From Wenzhouxiangella sp. (GTDB lineage Bacteria > Pseudomonadota > Gammaproteobacteria > Xanthomonadales > Wenzhouxiangellaceae), in contig SKIE01000149.1 in the NCBI GenBank assembly GCA_007116585.1, forward strand, positions 1 through 7,072: DNA of 7,072 bases, given 5' to 3'. Below the pieces are notes generated by a model that saw only the letters and a program-made list of their open reading frames with translations, was not told the DNA's origin and searched no databases. This document shows, one piece after another, positions 6,099 to 7,072 of the stretch; the first letter of the stretch is position 1; each line of letters starts with the position of its first letter. The translations under genes and the position numbers were made by a program.

Positions 6099-7012
6099 TG
6101 CGCCGCGCCCTGCGCAGAACGGGATTCCACCTGCTGCGCTGGCTGGCCTGCGCACTCGCGTTGGCCGGCCCGGCCATGCTGCGGCGTGGCGGCACGGCCT
6201 TCGGCACTCTGCACTATCTGCTTGGAGGCAGCAAGAGACGCCGCCTGTTGCGCCAAATGGCGCGGGTCCTGGCCGAAACGTCAGATCCGGAATGGCTGCG
6301 GGCGAAGCTGCTTACCGCCTATCAGGTCAACGACCGCGCTATTTTGGAGATCCTGGCCGCCTACAGCGGTGCGCTGCAACCCGAGCAGGTCGCTGCGCTG
6401 TGCCAGCTGGAACAAACCGAGACACTGGACCAGGCGCTGTCCGACGGCAAGGGTGTGGTCCTGCTCGGCATGCATATGGGCAACGGCGTCGCCATGGCGA
6501 TCGCGCTGGCCGCCCGGGGCTACCCGGTCAGCGTGGTCTACCGTGAATCAAACAAGATCACACCGGCCTTCTTCCGCGACGGCCTCCGGCGCCAGGGCAT
6601 CGACGCCGTCGGCGCGACGCCACCGGCAGCCGGGTTTCGTGGCATGGTCAAAGCCTTGCGCAACAACCGCATTCTGTTCATTCTGATGGACCAGGCCAGC
6701 AAGCGTGGCGGCGTACCGGTTCGGTTTCTGGGCAAGGATCAGGACATGCCGCCAGGTCCGGCCGAGCTGGCCCGACGCACCGGCGCACCCGTCATACCTG
6801 CCTTGCTTGACCAGGTCGACGAACAGTGGCACTTCCGCTTTGCCGCGCCCATGACTTTGCAGCGAGACCGGGCACTGACCGAGGAGGTTAAAATACTGGC
6901 CGATGTGATGGAGACACACATTCTTCGACATCCGCAGTGGTGGACCTGGCACCAGCGACGCTGGCAACGCCACCCTTTTGCCCCGACGCCGACCGATGCG
7001 CCGGGAACCTGA
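6098..7012 (+). CDS. LpxL/LABLAT-type lysophospholipid or lipid A acyltransferase with altered catalytic motif
   Basis: A 304-residue member of the LpxL/HtrB-like acyltransferase superfamily, normally adding an acyl chain from acyl-ACP to lipid A or another lipid at the inner membrane. A hydrophobic, basic N-terminus (residues 10-28) is the usual membrane anchor. The core reads GVVLLGMHMGNGVAMAIAL (119-137), then GYPVSVVYRESN (141-152), LFILMDQASKRGGVPVRFLG (193-212), PAELARRTGAPVIP (221-234), and the closing HPQWWTWHQRRW (278-289); all are family landmarks. The HX4(D/E) catalytic motif is changed: His126 is present, but the acidic position is Val131, so activity may be altered or lost. The start at 6098 makes TGATG with the exporter stop and lies 7 bases after CAGG. 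An in-frame ATG at 6092 would add two residues but is too close to that site. Its place in the operon suggests acylation of the exported or CDP-activated lipid. Family sure; reaction uncertain. Confidence 0.83.
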   Translation: MRRALRRTGFHLLRWLACALALAGPAMLRRGGTAFGTLHYLLGGSKRRRLLRQMARVLAETSDPEWLRAKLLTAYQVNDRAILEILAAYSGALQPEQVAALCQLEQTETLDQALSDGKGVVLLGMHMGNGVAMAIALAARGYPVSVVYRESNKITPAFFRDGLRRQGIDAVGATPPAAGFRGMVKALRNNRILFILMDQASKRGGVPVRFLGKDQDMPPGPAELARRTGAPVIPALLDQVDEQWHFRFAAPMTLQRDRALTEEVKILADVMETHILRHPQWWTWHQRRWQRHPFAPTPTDAPGT

Positions 7013-7024
7013 ACAACGGGCCAG

Positions 7025-7030
7025 AGAGGA
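7025..7030 (+). promoter_or_regulatory. Ribosome binding site of the truncated downstream gene
   Basis: AGAGGA, 6 bases before the ATG at 7037. It supports a real gene starting here even though only 12 codons are visible. Confidence 0.6.
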
Positions 7031-7036
7031 CACGCC

Positions 7037-7072
7037 ATGCCGTTGCTGATTCAGCGTATCGCCCGGGGGTTG
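7037..7072 (+). CDS. Start of a further operon gene (cut by window edge), function unknown
   Basis: Only MPLLIQRIARGL is visible. The gap from the acyltransferase stop is 24 bases and a strong ribosome binding site precedes the ATG, so it is very likely part of the same operon. Twelve residues are too few for any assignment. From context, a CDP-lipid-using transferase, a glycosyltransferase or another acyltransferase would be plausible. Confidence 0.55.
   Translation, partial: MPLLIQRIARGL

Noticed and set aside
6548..7033. Minus-strand open frame of 161 codons at the right end
   Set aside because: It lies antisense to the acyltransferase C-terminal half, including its conserved DQ and HPQWW blocks, and has no motif or credible ribosome binding site.
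1..7072. tRNA, rRNA, CRISPR arrays, insertion sequences, attachment sites
   Set aside because: None seen: no clustered direct repeats, no transposase-like protein, no terminal repeats and no recognisable RNA gene. Coding density leaves only the 1166-1335 gap of any size.

Overview
The window is GC-rich, densely coding bacterial DNA. The organisation (overlapping genes, AGAGGA-type ribosome binding sites, an LpxL-type acyltransferase) points to a Gram-negative bacterium. A gammaproteobacterium is my best guess from general look, but no rRNA or marker gene is present to prove it. All functions below were read from motifs by eye; no database search was run.

Left part (1-1165, minus strand): two adjacent genes separated by 5 bases. 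The promoter-proximal one is a PAPS-dependent sulfotransferase. The other, cut by the left window edge, looks like the N-terminus of a surface carbohydrate biosynthesis family protein. Together they suggest assembly and sulfation of a cell-surface glycan or glycolipid.

Middle (1166-1335): a 170-base divergent intergenic region. It holds a clear TATAAT box facing right, a weaker TAAAAT box facing left, two perfect 6-N5-6 inverted repeats with different arm sequences, and two tandem GC hairpins. It is the probable control region for both transcripts.

Right part (1336-7072, plus strand): a compact lipid-metabolism operon. In order it encodes a membrane fatty acid desaturase, a diacylglycerol/lipid kinase, a Tam41-type phosphatidate cytidylyltransferase, an MsbA-like ABC exporter half-transporter, an LpxL/LABLAT-type acyltransferase, and the first 12 codons of a further gene. 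The kinase, cytidylyltransferase, exporter and acyltransferase genes are joined by 4-, 4- and 1-base stop/start overlaps, which implies translational coupling.

The inferred pathway is: desaturation of an acyl chain, phosphorylation of a diacylglycerol-like lipid, CTP activation to a CDP-lipid, transfer across the inner membrane by the ABC protein, and acyl remodelling. The divergent sulfotransferase could decorate the same lipid or a glycan attached to it. A kinase plus Tam41-type enzyme in one operon with an exporter suggests a dedicated side branch of lipid synthesis rather than housekeeping phospholipid production. The acyltransferase lacks the usual acidic residue of its HX4(D/E) motif, which is the main biochemical oddity. 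The final lipid product cannot be read from this window.
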